A DNA stretch of 59,337 bases from Arenimonas sp. (GTDB taxonomy: Bacteria > Pseudomonadota > Gammaproteobacteria > Xanthomonadales > Xanthomonadaceae). Position 1 is the first letter of the stretch. Every line of letters starts with the position of its first letter. A model generated the notes under the pieces. It made no database searches and had not been told where the DNA came from. It saw only the letters and a program-made list of their open reading frames with translations. Below are positions 47,812 to 58,298 of this stretch, one piece after another. The position numbers were made by a program, and so were the translations under genes. The stretch spans positions 1-59,337 of the forward strand of contig NZ_JALHQI010000011.1 in assembly GCF_022842045.1 (NCBI RefSeq), written 5' to 3'.

Positions 47812-48939
47812 TCAGCGCGGCGCCTGCATCAGGGCGACGAAACGGTCGAACAGGCCGGCGACGTCGCGCGGACCCGGGCTGGCCTCCGGGTGGCCCTGGA
47901 AGCTGAAGGCCGGCACGTCGGTGCGCTCGATGCCCTGGTTGGAGCCGTCGAACAGCGAGCGGTGGGTGACGCGCAGGTGGGACGGCAGCGTCGCCTCGTC
48001 CACCGCGAAGCCGTGGTTCTGGCTGGTGATCATCACGCGCTGGGTATCGAGGTCGATCACCGGATGGTTGGCGCCGTGATGGCCGAACTTCATCTTCAGG
48101 GTCTTCGCGCCCGAGGCCAGGCCCAGCAGCTGGTGGCCCAGGCAGATGCCGAACACCGGCACGCGCGCGCCGAGGATCTCGCGGATGGCGGCGATGGCGT
48201 AGTCGCAGGGCTCCGGGTCGCCGGGGCCGTTGGAAAGGAACACGCCGTCGGGCTTCTCGGCCAGCACCTGCGCGGCCGGCGTCTGCGCCGGCACCACGGT
48301 GACGCGGCAGCCGCGGTCGGCCAGCATGCGCAGGATGTTGCGCTTGACGCCGAAGTCATACGCGACGACGTGGAAGCGAGCCTCTGGCCGGGCGAAGGTG
48401 TCGGAGTCGAGGTCCAGCGAGCCCTCGGTCCAGCTGTAGCGCTCGCGCGTGCAGACTTCCTTGGCCAGGTCCATGCCCTTGAGGCCGGGGAACTTGCGGG
48501 CCAGCTCGATCGCCTTCTCGCGGTCGATGCCCTCGCCCGCCATCAGGCAGCCGTTCTGGGCGCCGCGGTCGCGCAGCAGTCGGGTCAGCTTGCGGGTGTC
48601 GATGCCGGAAATGGCGACCACGCCGCGCGCCGCCAGCCACTCGGGCAGCGGCGCCTGGCTGCGCCAGTTGCTCGGGCGGCGCGGCACGTCGCGGACGATC
48701 AGGCCGGAGGCCCAGACCTTCTCGGCCTCGTCGTCCTGGGCGTTGAAGCCGGTGTTGCCGATATGCGGGTAGGTCAGCGTGACCAGCTGGCGGGCGTAGG
48801 AGGGGTCGGTGACGACCTCCTGGTAGCCGGTCATGGCGGTGTTGAACACCACTTCGCCGACGCTGGCGCCGGGCGCGCCTACGGAAACGCCCTCGAACAC
48901 GGTGCCGTCTTCGAGAGCGAGGATTGCGGGTTGGGTCAC
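47812..48939 (-). CDS. carA: Carbamoyl-phosphate synthase, small (glutaminase) subunit
   Basis: A 375-residue subunit that hydrolyses glutamine and channels ammonia to CarB. The N-terminal half ([35 protein letters not shown]) is the CarA-specific domain. The C-terminal class I amidotransferase has the nucleophile Cys in [15 protein letters not shown] and His/Glu in [16 protein letters not shown] at 48939 is chosen because CarA proteins begin [11 protein letters not shown]; the upstream ATG at 48990 gives an unlikely extension. Confidence 0.95.
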   Translation of the reverse strand: MTQPAILALEDGTVFEGVSVGAPGASVGEVVFNTAMTGYQEVVTDPSYARQLVTLTYPHIGNTGFNAQDDEAEKVWASGLIVRDVPRRPSNWRSQAPLPEWLAARGVVAISGIDTRKLTRLLRDRGAQNGCLMAGEGIDREKAIELARKFPGLKGMDLAKEVCTRERYSWTEGSLDLDSDTFARPEARFHVVAYDFGVKRNILRMLADRGCRVTVVPAQTPAAQVLAEKPDGVFLSNGPGDPEPCDYAIAAIREILGARVPVFGICLGHQLLGLASGAKTLKMKFGHHGANHPVIDLDTQRVMITSQNHGFAVDEATLPSHLRVTHRSLFDGSNQGIERTDVPAFSFQGHPEASPGPRDVAGLFDRFVALMQAPR

Positions 48940-49094
48940 GGGCTGATCGCCTTGCTGATGGGGGAACCCGTTCGCTGGATGTGCGAGCACCCGCGGACAG
49001 GGGTTGACCGTGTCCGTACGGGCGAGGGTTCAGGCGAGCCGGAATTTTAGCGACACGGGCGGCAAAAGGGAAACGCCGCGCGCCCGGCCCAGGT

Positions 49095-49826
49095 TCAGCG
49101 CCCCGCGCCGGGCAGCATCAGGCGCCCGAATTCGTGGCGCCCCGGGCCCAGCCGGGCCAGGCGCAGCGCGGCTTCCAGCGCCCCGCGGGCGAAGATGTCG
49201 CGGTTGGTGGCGCGATGGATGAACTCGAGCCGCTCGCCAGGGCCCGTCAGCTGGACCGTGTGCTCGCCAACGATGTCGCCCGCCCGAAGGCTGGCGTAGG
49301 CCGGCTCGCGGCCACGTCCGGCCGCCACCGAAGCACCCAACTGCAGGGCCGTGCCCGAGGGCGCGTCTTTCTTGTGCACGTGGTGGGCCTCGACCACGTC
49401 GGCGTCCCAGCCGGGCAGCGCCGCGGCGGCCTGCCGCACCAGCTCGGCCAGCACGGCCACGCCGGCGCTGAAATTGGCGGCCCACAGCACCGGGATGCGC
49501 CGGCCGGCCGCATCCAGGGCCGCGAACTGCCCGGCCGACAGCCCGGTGGTGCCGCTGACCAGGGCCGCGCCACGTTCCTGGCACAGGGCCAGCACCGCGT
49601 CGAAACCCGCCGGCTGGCTGAAATCGACGGCCACGTCGAAGGGCGGCGCCTTGGCCAGCGCCTCCGCGGCCAGCACCGGCGTGGCGCGGGCTTCCTCGGG
49701 CGGCCGGCCGCTGCCGGTCACGGCCGATACCACCAGCAGGCGGGCGTCTTCGGCGGCCAGGCGCAGCAGGGCGCGGCCCATGCGGCCGGAGGCGCCGTGG
49801 ATGAGGAGTCGTAGGGGCGTGCTCAT
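49095..49826 (-). CDS. dapB: 4-hydroxy-tetrahydrodipicolinate reductase
   Basis: A 243-residue enzyme of the diaminopimelate/lysine pathway. The nucleotide-binding motif is IHGASGRMGRALL (about residues 8-20), the catalytic region VVEAHHVHKKDAPSGTA, and GEHTVQLTGPGERLEFIHRATNRDIFARGALEAA forms the C-terminal interface. It lies upstream of carA on the same strand, the common order dapB-carA-carB in proteobacteria. Confidence 0.96.
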   Translation of the reverse strand: MSTPLRLLIHGASGRMGRALLRLAAEDARLLVVSAVTGSGRPPEEARATPVLAAEALAKAPPFDVAVDFSQPAGFDAVLALCQERGAALVSGTTGLSAGQFAALDAAGRRIPVLWAANFSAGVAVLAELVRQAAAALPGWDADVVEAHHVHKKDAPSGTALQLGASVAAGRGREPAYASLRAGDIVGEHTVQLTGPGERLEFIHRATNRDIFARGALEAALRLARLGPGRHEFGRLMLPGAGR

Positions 49827-49936
49827 GCCGCCACGCTAGCCGATGCGGCGGGACGCAGGCAATCGCCGAGGCCGGGCGCTGCGGGCCCGGGAATCGAACT
49901 GCTACGCTGCCCGGCACCCGAGCCACCGAGACCCGC

Positions 49937-51772
49937 ATGCCCCAGGCCAAGCCCGCCCCGCTCCGCTTGCCGCTGCTGGCCCTGGCGCTGCTGGGCGCGG
50001 CGCTCTGGCTCGCGGGCACCCTCGAACGCGCCGACAACGCGCTGGGCGACGCCATGCTGCGCTGGCACGCGGCCGGGCGCGCGCCGCCGGACGACATCGT
50101 GCTCGTCGCCATCGACCAGCACAGCCTGGAGGAGATGAACGAGCTCGCGGGCCCGTGGCCCTGGCCCCGCTCGGTGCACGGCGAGCTGATCGAAGGCCTG
50201 GCGCGCTGGCGTCCGAAAGCGGTGGCATTCGACGTTCTCTTCAACGAACACGACACCTTCCAGCCCGACAACGACCGCGTGCTGCGCGAGATCGCGCTCA
50301 CCCAGGACAACCTTTTCTTCCCGACCCAGCGCATGCCCGACGGCAACCCGCACCCGATGCACTTGCTGCCGACTTCGCTTGGCGCGGTCCAGGTCGATCC
50401 GGCTTCCACCGAGCCGGCGCCGGTGCTGGTGCTGCCCAACGTGCTCGACGAGCGCAACTGGCAGGGTGGCCTGGTCAATTTCGAGGCAGACCGGGACGGC
50501 CTCGGCCGGCACTACCGGCTCTACGATGAAGCGGGCGGCTGGCGCATTCCCTACATGGGCGCGAGCATCGCCCGCTTCACCGGTGCCACCCTTCCGCCCG
50601 TCGAGCGCATCCGCCTGAACTGGCATGGCCGGCCACCCCGGACGATTTCCTATGCCGATCTGTTCAACGACCTGGGCGCGCCCGAGCCGGAGATCGGGCC
50701 CACGCTCACCGACCGGATCGTGATCATCGGCGCCACGGCCACCGGGCTCAACGACATGCGGCCGACACCGCTGACCGCGCAGACCGAAGGCGTGCTCGTG
50801 CCCACCACCGCGCTCGCCAACCTTCGCGCCGGCGACTGGCTGCGCGACCTGCCCAGCCGCTGGCCGCTGGCAGGCCTGCTGTGGCTGGCAATCACGCTGG
50901 GTTTCCGGCGCCGGCTCAGCCCGCTCGGGATCGGCCTGGGGCTGGCCGCCGCCACGCTGGCCGCGACGGCCGCCAGCCATGCCCTGCTCGGCGCCGAGCG
51001 CTATGCGCCGGTCGGGGCCGCCCTGATGCTCGGCTGGCTGGCCTTCGCCCTGTTCACCCTGCAGGCGCAGTGGCTGGAACGGCGCGAGCGCGAGGCGACC
51101 ATCGGCATCTTCGGCCGCTTCCTGGACCCGCGCGTCGTCGCCGGCCTGGTCGAAACGGGCGAGCTGGTGCGCGACCAGAAACCGCTGGCGCGCGAGATCA
51201 CGCTCCTTTTCTCCGACATCCGCGGCTTCACCACCCTGTCGGAAACGCGCACGCCGGAGCAGGTGGTGCACCTGCTCAATCGCTATTTCTCGCGCCAGGT
51301 GGACGTGATCTTCCGGCATGGCGGCACGCTCGACAAATTCATCGGCGACGCGGTGATGGCGTTCTGGAACGCGCCCACCGACACCCCGGGCCACGCCTCG
51401 CGTGCGGTGGCCGCGGCGATCGAGATGACGCAGGCGCTGGATGACTTCAAGCGCGAACTGGCCGCCGGCGGCGAGGGGCTGGGCGATTTCGACATCGGCA
51501 TCGGCCTGCACACCGGGCCGGCCGTGGTCGGCTTCCTTGGCAGCGACTCGCGGATGGAGTACACCGCCATTGGCGACACCGTGAACCTGGCCAGCCGGAT
51601 CGAAAGCGCCACCAAGGGCGTGGCCCGCGTGCTGGTGTCCGACGCCACCCGCGCGGCTTGCGGCGGCGATGGCCAGGACGTGGTTTTCATCCACCGCGGC
51701 CAGTTCCACGTCAAGGGCCGGGAACAGCCGGTCGAGCTTTACGAGCCGATGCCGAACCCCACGAAACATTGA
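49937..51772 (+). CDS. Adenylate/guanylate cyclase with CHASE2 sensor domain
   Basis: A 611-residue membrane cyclase. An N-terminal helix is followed by an extracytoplasmic CHASE2 domain (about residues 35-300, WPWPRSVHGELIEGLARWRPKAVAFDVLFNE) and about three membrane helices (about 310-375). The class III catalytic domain has the metal-binding Asp in LLFSDIRGFT and GTLDKFIGDAVMAFWN, and EYTAIGDTVNLASRIES with the transition-state Asn and Arg. The substrate-selecting Lys (DKFIGD) and Asp (IGDTVN) favour ATP over GTP. It is the first gene of a likely three-gene set. Confidence 0.9.
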   Translation: MPQAKPAPLRLPLLALALLGAALWLAGTLERADNALGDAMLRWHAAGRAPPDDIVLVAIDQHSLEEMNELAGPWPWPRSVHGELIEGLARWRPKAVAFDVLFNEHDTFQPDNDRVLREIALTQDNLFFPTQRMPDGNPHPMHLLPTSLGAVQVDPASTEPAPVLVLPNVLDERNWQGGLVNFEADRDGLGRHYRLYDEAGGWRIPYMGASIARFTGATLPPVERIRLNWHGRPPRTISYADLFNDLGAPEPEIGPTLTDRIVIIGATATGLNDMRPTPLTAQTEGVLVPTTALANLRAGDWLRDLPSRWPLAGLLWLAITLGFRRRLSPLGIGLGLAAATLAATAASHALLGAERYAPVGAALMLGWLAFALFTLQAQWLERREREATIGIFGRFLDPRVVAGLVETGELVRDQKPLAREITLLFSDIRGFTTLSETRTPEQVVHLLNRYFSRQVDVIFRHGGTLDKFIGDAVMAFWNAPTDTPGHASRAVAAAIEMTQALDDFKRELAAGGEGLGDFDIGIGLHTGPAVVGFLGSDSRMEYTAIGDTVNLASRIESATKGVARVLVSDATRAACGGDGQDVVFIHRGQFHVKGREQPVELYEPMPNPTKH

Positions 51773-51786
51773 TCGAGAGGATTGCC

Positions 51787-52329
51787 ATGAGACCACTCCG
51801 CCCACCCCAATCCCCCCGGCCGCGCGCGCTCGCGCTGGCCCTGGCCGCCGCGCTCGCCGCAGGTGCCGTGATGGCCGAGTCGGGCACCGTGCTGCGAGCC
51901 ACCGAACTGCGCAGCGAGCCGCAGGCCTCGGCCGAGGTCGTGGCCAAGCTGGCCGCCCAGCAGCCGGTCGAGATCACTGCCCGCCAGGGCGCATGGGCCG
52001 GGCTCAAGACCACCGACGGCGTCGAGGGCTGGGCCCGCATCCTCAACCTGCGCACCGGCGCGGGCCAGGGCAATGCCGGCAGCGGCGACCAACTGGCCGC
52101 CGTGTTCAAGACCGGCTCGCGAGGCACCTCGGTCGCCACGGCGGTCAAGGGCCTGTCTGCCGAAGAGCTGATGTCGGCCTCGGCCAACCACGCCGAGGTG
52201 GCGCTGCTCGATCAGTACGCCGCCTCGAGCGGCGACGCCAGCGGCTTCGCCGCCGAGGTCCCGCTGGCCACCCACGAGGTCGCCTATCTCGAACAAGACC
52301 GCCGCGGCAGCCGCCGGAGGAACCGATGA
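51787..52329 (+). CDS. Exported SH3-domain protein
   Basis: The 180-residue product has a long signal peptide (residues 1-31, ending VMA). A bacterial SH3 domain follows (about 34-92: VLRATELRSEPQASAEVVAKLAAQQPVEI, WAGLKTTDGVEGWARILNLR). A Gly/Ala-rich, poorly structured tail comes after it. Such proteins bind peptides or peptidoglycan in the periplasm. GAGAGG precedes the ATG. The stop overlaps the start of the M48 protease (ATGA), so the two are made together. Confidence 0.85.
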   Translation: MRPLRPPQSPRPRALALALAAALAAGAVMAESGTVLRATELRSEPQASAEVVAKLAAQQPVEITARQGAWAGLKTTDGVEGWARILNLRTGAGQGNAGSGDQLAAVFKTGSRGTSVATAVKGLSAEELMSASANHAEVALLDQYAASSGDASGFAAEVPLATHEVAYLEQDRRGSRRRNR

Positions 52330-53165
52330 ACGCCCGTCTCCTGATCGCCGCCGCGCTCGCGCTGGCGCTGTCCGCCCCCGCCGCCGGCTTCGGCCGCCTG
52401 GGTGACGCCGAGAACCTCCTGCGCATCGGCAAGCGCGCCGCCGAAACCCAGAAGGACATCACCACCGAGGAAGAGATCGAGCTCGGCCGCGGCATCGCCG
52501 CGAACGTGTTCGGCGCCGCGCCCTTGGTCCGCGACGAAGCGCTGCAGCGCTACGTCAACCGGGTCGGTACCTGGCTGGCCATGCACACCGAGCGCCCCGA
52601 CCTGCCCTGGCGTTTTGGCGTCATCGACAGCTCCGACGTGAACGCCTTCGCCCTGCCGGGCGGCACCATCGTGATCACCGCCGGCCTCTACGACCGCCTG
52701 CGCGACGAATCGGAGCTGGCCGCGGTGCTGGCGCACGAGATTTCGCACGTGGTCGAGAAGCACCAGGTCAAGGCGATCCAGAAGGCCATGGGCACGGACT
52801 TCGCCAACGAGATGGCCGGCGAAGTGACCGGCCGCAGCGACAACGAGCTGGTGCGCCGCTTCGGCGGCAAGGCCTTCGCGGCCGGCACCCAGGTACTGGC
52901 CCGGGGCCTGGACAAGCAGGACGAGTACCAGGCCGACCTGCACGGCATGGTCATCGCCGCCCGCGCCGGCTACAACCCGTTCGCCATGGCTGGCGTGCTG
53001 CAGACGCTCGACGCCAGCGGCCCGCAGGACCGCGCGATGGCGCTGATGCTGTCGACGCACCCGACCGCGGCCAGCCGCATCGAGATGCTGGAGCAGTCGG
53101 TGGGCACGAAGCTGGATGCCTACGCCGGCGCCGCGACGCCGGACCGCATGTACCGCCCGCGTTGA
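52326..53165 (+). CDS. Exported M48-family metalloprotease
   Basis: A 279-residue zinc protease with signal peptide (residues 1-20, ending PAAG). The active-site motif is HEISH (H137, E138, H141), with a downstream zinc Glu in DEYQADLHG. There is no membrane anchor beyond the signal peptide, and it resembles the catalytic part of LoiP/BepA-type periplasmic proteases that watch outer-membrane assembly. Coupled to the SH3 gene, which may act as partner. Confidence 0.9.
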   Translation: MNARLLIAAALALALSAPAAGFGRLGDAENLLRIGKRAAETQKDITTEEEIELGRGIAANVFGAAPLVRDEALQRYVNRVGTWLAMHTERPDLPWRFGVIDSSDVNAFALPGGTIVITAGLYDRLRDESELAAVLAHEISHVVEKHQVKAIQKAMGTDFANEMAGEVTGRSDNELVRRFGGKAFAAGTQVLARGLDKQDEYQADLHGMVIAARAGYNPFAMAGVLQTLDASGPQDRAMALMLSTHPTAASRIEMLEQSVGTKLDAYAGAATPDRMYRPR

Positions 53166-53190
53166 GGAGCGTTCGCGACTGGAAAACGGA

Positions 53191-53218
53191 ACGCCCGGCT
53201 TTTTGGCCGGGCGTTTTT
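53191..53218 (+). terminator. Intrinsic terminator after the M48 protease gene
   Basis: ACGCCCGGC (53191-53199) pairs perfectly with GCCGGGCGT (53206-53214), followed by a T-run (53214-53218). It lies 26 bases after the stop. Confidence 0.9.
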
Positions 53219-53237
53219 CGTGGTGAAGGGACAAGCG

Positions 53238-53314
53238 AGGAAATAGTGAGTAGGAGTTAGGAGGTAGTGGGAAGCAGGCTCTTACTACATCCTAACTCCT
53301 ATTCACTATTTCCT
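53238..53314. repeat. Long hairpin built of GGAGTTA-like units
   Basis: The 33-base arms 53238-53270 and 53282-53314 pair with about four mismatches around an 11-base loop and are followed by TTTTT on the plus strand. The arms contain TAGGAGTTAGGAGGTAGTG, related to the GGAACTA units at 39415-39493. It lies between the M48 and dnaJ genes, which converge, and may act as a second terminator. Confidence 0.75.
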
Positions 53315-53324
53315 TTTTCCTCCC

Positions 53325-54449
53325 TCACGAAGTCATGCGATCCCAGAACGCCTTGACCCCATCCAGGAACCCACTGGACCGCGGCGAATGCCGCGCCCCA
53401 TGCTCGCCCTCGAAGGTGGCCTCGAATTCCTTGAGCAGCTCGCGCTGGCGCGCCGTCAGGTTTACCGGGGTTTCCACCACCACGCGGCACAGCAGGTCGC
53501 CGTGGCTGTGGCTGCGCACCGACTTGACGCCCTTGCCGCGCAGGCGGAACTGCTTGCCGGTCTGGGTTTCCAGCGGCACCTTGATCAGCGCCTCGCCGTC
53601 GAGCGTGGGCACCACGATGTCGGCGCCCAGCGCCGCCTGCGAGAAGCGCACCGGCACCTCGCAGTAGAGGTCGTTGCCGTCGCGCTGGAAGATCGGGTGC
53701 TCGCGCACGCTTACTTCCACGTACAGGTCGCCCGGCGGGCCGCCCGGCGGGCCGGCCTCGCCCTCGCCGGAGAGACGGATGCGGTCGCCGTTGTCGACGC
53801 CCGCGGGGATCTTGACCTGCAGCACCTTGTCTTCCTGCACGCGGCCGTTGCCATGGCAGCTCTTGCAGGGCCTGGCGATGGTCTGGCCGCGGCCGCCGCA
53901 GCTCGGGCAGGCCTGCTGCACGGCGAAGATGCCGCGCTGCATGCGCACCTGGCCGTGGCCCTGGCAGGTCCGGCACTTCTCGGCCTTGCCGTCCTCGGCG
54001 CCGCTGCCGCTGCAGGGCGTGCAGGCGACCAGGGTGGGCACGTCGATGCGCTTCTCGACGCCGAACACCGCTTCCTCGAGGTCGAGCTCGATCACGTAGC
54101 GCAGGTCGGCGCCGCGGCGCGGGCCGCGCTGGCGGCCACCGCCGAAGATGTCGCCGAAGATGTCGCCGAAGATGTCGTTGACGTCGCCGAAACCGGCGCC
54201 GCCGTTGCCGCCGCCCATGCCGTGCTCGAAGGCGCGGTGGCCGTGCTGGTCGTACATGCGGCGCTTGCCGCCGTCGGACAGCACTTCGTAGGCCTCCTTG
54301 GCCTCCTTGAACGCGGCTTCCGCCGCGGCGTCGCCGGGGTTGCGGTCCGGGTGGTGCTTTTGGGCGGCGCGCCGGTAAGCCTTCTTCAGCTCGTCCTCGG
54401 TCGCGTTGCGGGCCACGCCCAGCACTTCGTAGTAGTCACGCTTGCTCAT
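53325..54449 (-). CDS. dnaJ: Chaperone protein DnaJ
   Basis: A 374-residue type I Hsp40. The J domain (residues 1-70) has HPD in [10 protein letters not shown], followed by a Gly/Phe-rich region (about 75-110). The zinc domain has four CxxCxGxG repeats ([32 protein letters not shown]) and the C-terminal substrate domains end near residue 345. It delivers substrates to DnaK. It follows dnaK by about 107 bases that hold a GC-rich hairpin (54524-54547). Confidence 0.98.
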   Translation of the reverse strand: MSKRDYYEVLGVARNATEDELKKAYRRAAQKHHPDRNPGDAAAEAAFKEAKEAYEVLSDGGKRRMYDQHGHRAFEHGMGGGNGGAGFGDVNDIFGDIFGDIFGGGRQRGPRRGADLRYVIELDLEEAVFGVEKRIDVPTLVACTPCSGSGAEDGKAEKCRTCQGHGQVRMQRGIFAVQQACPSCGGRGQTIARPCKSCHGNGRVQEDKVLQVKIPAGVDNGDRIRLSGEGEAGPPGGPPGDLYVEVSVREHPIFQRDGNDLYCEVPVRFSQAALGADIVVPTLDGEALIKVPLETQTGKQFRLRGKGVKSVRSHSHGDLLCRVVVETPVNLTARQRELLKEFEATFEGEHGARHSPRSSGFLDGVKAFWDRMTS

Positions 54450-54523
54450 TGGAAATCCTGCTCAACCCCTGACAGCAAAGCGCCCGCGCCCGCCGGAATC
54501 ACCGGCCCGACGCGGGCAGCCAG

Positions 54524-54547
54524 CCCGCATGCCCGGCGGCATGCGGG
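54524..54547 (-). terminator. Hairpin between dnaK and dnaJ, possible attenuator
   Basis: CCCGCATGCC (54524-54533) pairs perfectly with GGCATGCGGG (54538-54547) around CGGC. No T-run follows on the minus strand, so it may reduce dnaJ expression or stabilise the dnaK message; it is not a full terminator. Confidence 0.45.
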
Positions 54548-54556
54548 ACGGACACG

Positions 54557-56476
<1,920 letters not shown>

Positions 56477-56533
56477 GGGGATGCTCCGTAATTTTTCTGG
56501 TGTTGGCTGCGGCGTGGGCCGCGGATGATTCTA

Positions 56534-56561
56534 AAGTGGGGCTGCGGTGAAGGCCTTCAAG
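56534..56561 (-). promoter_or_regulatory. Sigma-32 heat-shock promoter of dnaK
   Basis: On the minus strand, CTTGAA (56556-56561) and CCCCACTT (56534-56541) are 14 bases apart, close to the RpoH consensus CTTGAAA and CCCCATNT. It lies in the grpE-dnaK gap, about 58 bases before the dnaK start, and would let dnaK respond to heat independently of hrcA-grpE. Confidence 0.8.
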
Positions 56562-56575
56562 AGGCCGTCACGCAT

Positions 56576-57079
56576 TCATTCAGCGGCCACGACCACGAGG
56601 GCCGGGCGCAGCAGGCGGTCGTTGAGGGCATAGCCCTTCTGGAACACCTGCACGACGGTGCCGGCGGCGTGGCCGGGCGAGGCGATCTGGCTGATGGCCT
56701 GGTGCCATTCCGGGTCGAAGGCCTTGCCGAGCGGGTCGAGCTGGGCCAGGCCGTTGTCCTCGCCCACCTTCAGCAGCTGGCGCAGGGTCAGCTCCAGGCC
56801 GTCCTTGAGCGGGCCGCTCTCGGCGCTGGCGGCAGCCAGGCCGGCGTCCAGGCTGTCGAGCACGGGCAGCAGCTGGGACAGCAGCTTCTCGTTGGCGAAG
56901 CGGCGGGCCTGGTCGACGTCGCGGGCCAGGCGCTTGCGCTGGTTGTCGAGCTCGGCGCGCTCGCGCAGGGCCTCCTCGCGGAGACTGGCCATCGCGGCGC
57001 GCAGCTGCTCGAGCTCGTTGTCCAGGCCGTAGTCGTCTTCGGGCGCTTCCGCGCCCGGGGTCGGGTTCTCGTTATGCAT
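56576..57079 (-). CDS. grpE: GrpE, nucleotide exchange factor of DnaK
   Basis: A 167-residue GrpE. The N-terminal acidic tail and long coiled coil ([56 protein letters not shown]) are followed by the C-terminal beta wing ([45 protein letters not shown]). GrpE releases ADP from DnaK. Located between hrcA and dnaK. Confidence 0.97.
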   Translation of the reverse strand: MHNENPTPGAEAPEDDYGLDNELEQLRAAMASLREEALRERAELDNQRKRLARDVDQARRFANEKLLSQLLPVLDSLDAGLAAASAESGPLKDGLELTLRQLLKVGEDNGLAQLDPLGKAFDPEWHQAISQIASPGHAAGTVVQVFQKGYALNDRLLRPALVVVAAE

Positions 57080-57124
57080 GGTTTTCCACTGGCTTCCCCG
57101 CGCGGCCCGCGGGCTCGCCCAGCC

Positions 57125-58168
57125 TTATGGGGCCGGGGTTTCGGGATTCAAGGCGGCCCCGAGCAGGTCGGCGGTGGCCTGCACCATCGGGATCACGCGC
57201 TCGTAGGCCATGCGGGTCGGGCCAATCACGCCCAGCACCCCCAGCACCCGGCCGTTCGCGCCGTAGGGGGCGGTGACCACGGTGCAGCCGTCCATCGAGG
57301 CCAGGCCGGTCTCTTCGCCGATGAATACGCGGACGCCTTGCGCATGGATGGTGCGCTCGAGCAGCTGCAGGATCTCGCGCTTGCGGGCGAAGGCCTCGAA
57401 CAGCTCGCGCAGGCGATCCAGGTCGGACAGTTCCTGGACCCCCATCAGCCGGGTCTGGCCGGCCAGCAGCATGTCGTCCTGGCCGCCCTCCCCCAGCGCC
57501 TGCTCGGACAGCTCGACCGCGGCCGACAGCAGCCGCTCCATCTCGCTGCGGGTGTCGCGCAGGTCGCGCAGCAGGGTGGCGCGGATCTCCTGCAGGCTGC
57601 GGCCGGCAAAATGGGCGTTGAGGAAGTTGGCGGTCTGCTCGAGCTCGGACGGGGTGTAGGCCCGGCGCGGGGTAATGATGCGGTTCTGCACTTCGTTGTC
57701 GGTGAACACCAGGATCACCAGCACCCGCTGGCCGTCCAGCGGCACGAAGTCGATGTGGCGGAAGGCGAACTGGCCGCGCTGGGGCACGGTGACCACGCCG
57801 ACGAACTGGCTCATCGCCGACAGCAGTTCGCTCGTGTTTGAAAGCAGGGCCTGGGTGCCGGCGCCCGGCGCCAGGTTGGCGCGCATCTGGCTGAATTCCG
57901 CCTCCTGCACCGGCTTGACCTGCAGCAGGCTGTCCACGAACACCCGGTAGCCCTGGGGCGTCGGGATGCGACCGGCCGAGGCGTGCGGCGCCGCCACCAG
58001 GCCGATCTCCTCGAGGTCGGCCATGATGTTGCGGATGGTGGCGGGGCTGACGTCCAGGCCCGAGCTGCGCGCCAGCGTGCGCGAACCCACCGGTTCCCCG
58101 TCGCGGATGTGCTGGGAGATCAGGGTGCGCAGCAGGTGGCGGGCGCGCGGGTCGAGGCTCAGGTCCAT
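57125..58168 (-). CDS. hrcA: Heat-inducible transcription repressor HrcA
   Basis: A 347-residue repressor of CIRCE-controlled heat-shock genes. The N-terminal winged helix includes VGSRTLARSSGLDVSPATIRNIMADLEEIGLV (about residues 27-58). The central GAF-like and dimerisation parts end with GRVLGVLGVIGPTRMAYERVIPMVQATADLL. It heads the hrcA-grpE-dnaK-dnaJ operon. I see no CIRCE inverted repeat in front of it or of the other operon genes. A sigma-70-like promoter sits only 7 bases before the ATG. Confidence 0.97.
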   Translation of the reverse strand: MDLSLDPRARHLLRTLISQHIRDGEPVGSRTLARSSGLDVSPATIRNIMADLEEIGLVAAPHASAGRIPTPQGYRVFVDSLLQVKPVQEAEFSQMRANLAPGAGTQALLSNTSELLSAMSQFVGVVTVPQRGQFAFRHIDFVPLDGQRVLVILVFTDNEVQNRIITPRRAYTPSELEQTANFLNAHFAGRSLQEIRATLLRDLRDTRSEMERLLSAAVELSEQALGEGGQDDMLLAGQTRLMGVQELSDLDRLRELFEAFARKREILQLLERTIHAQGVRVFIGEETGLASMDGCTVVTAPYGANGRVLGVLGVIGPTRMAYERVIPMVQATADLLGAALNPETPAP

Positions 58169-58174
58169 CCGCCA

Positions 58175-58203
58175 TAGATAAGGCCGGGCGCCCGGGGGCG
58201 CAA
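58175..58203 (-). promoter_or_regulatory. Probable promoter of hrcA, giving a leaderless message
   Basis: TTGCGC (58198-58203) and TATCTA (58175-58180) on the minus strand are 17 bases apart. The -10 ends 6 bases before the hrcA ATG (58168), so transcription would start at or beside the start codon. An RpoH-like reading (CTTGCG, then CCTTATCT) is also possible with the same bases. Confidence 0.5.
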
Positions 58204-58298
58204 GCGCGCGTTTCCTACCCGCCCGCGGGGGGGCTGCCGCTGGCGTTCGCGACGGGGGCAGCTAAACCTCGGGCGATTCAGGCAAAATCGCCCGGCCC

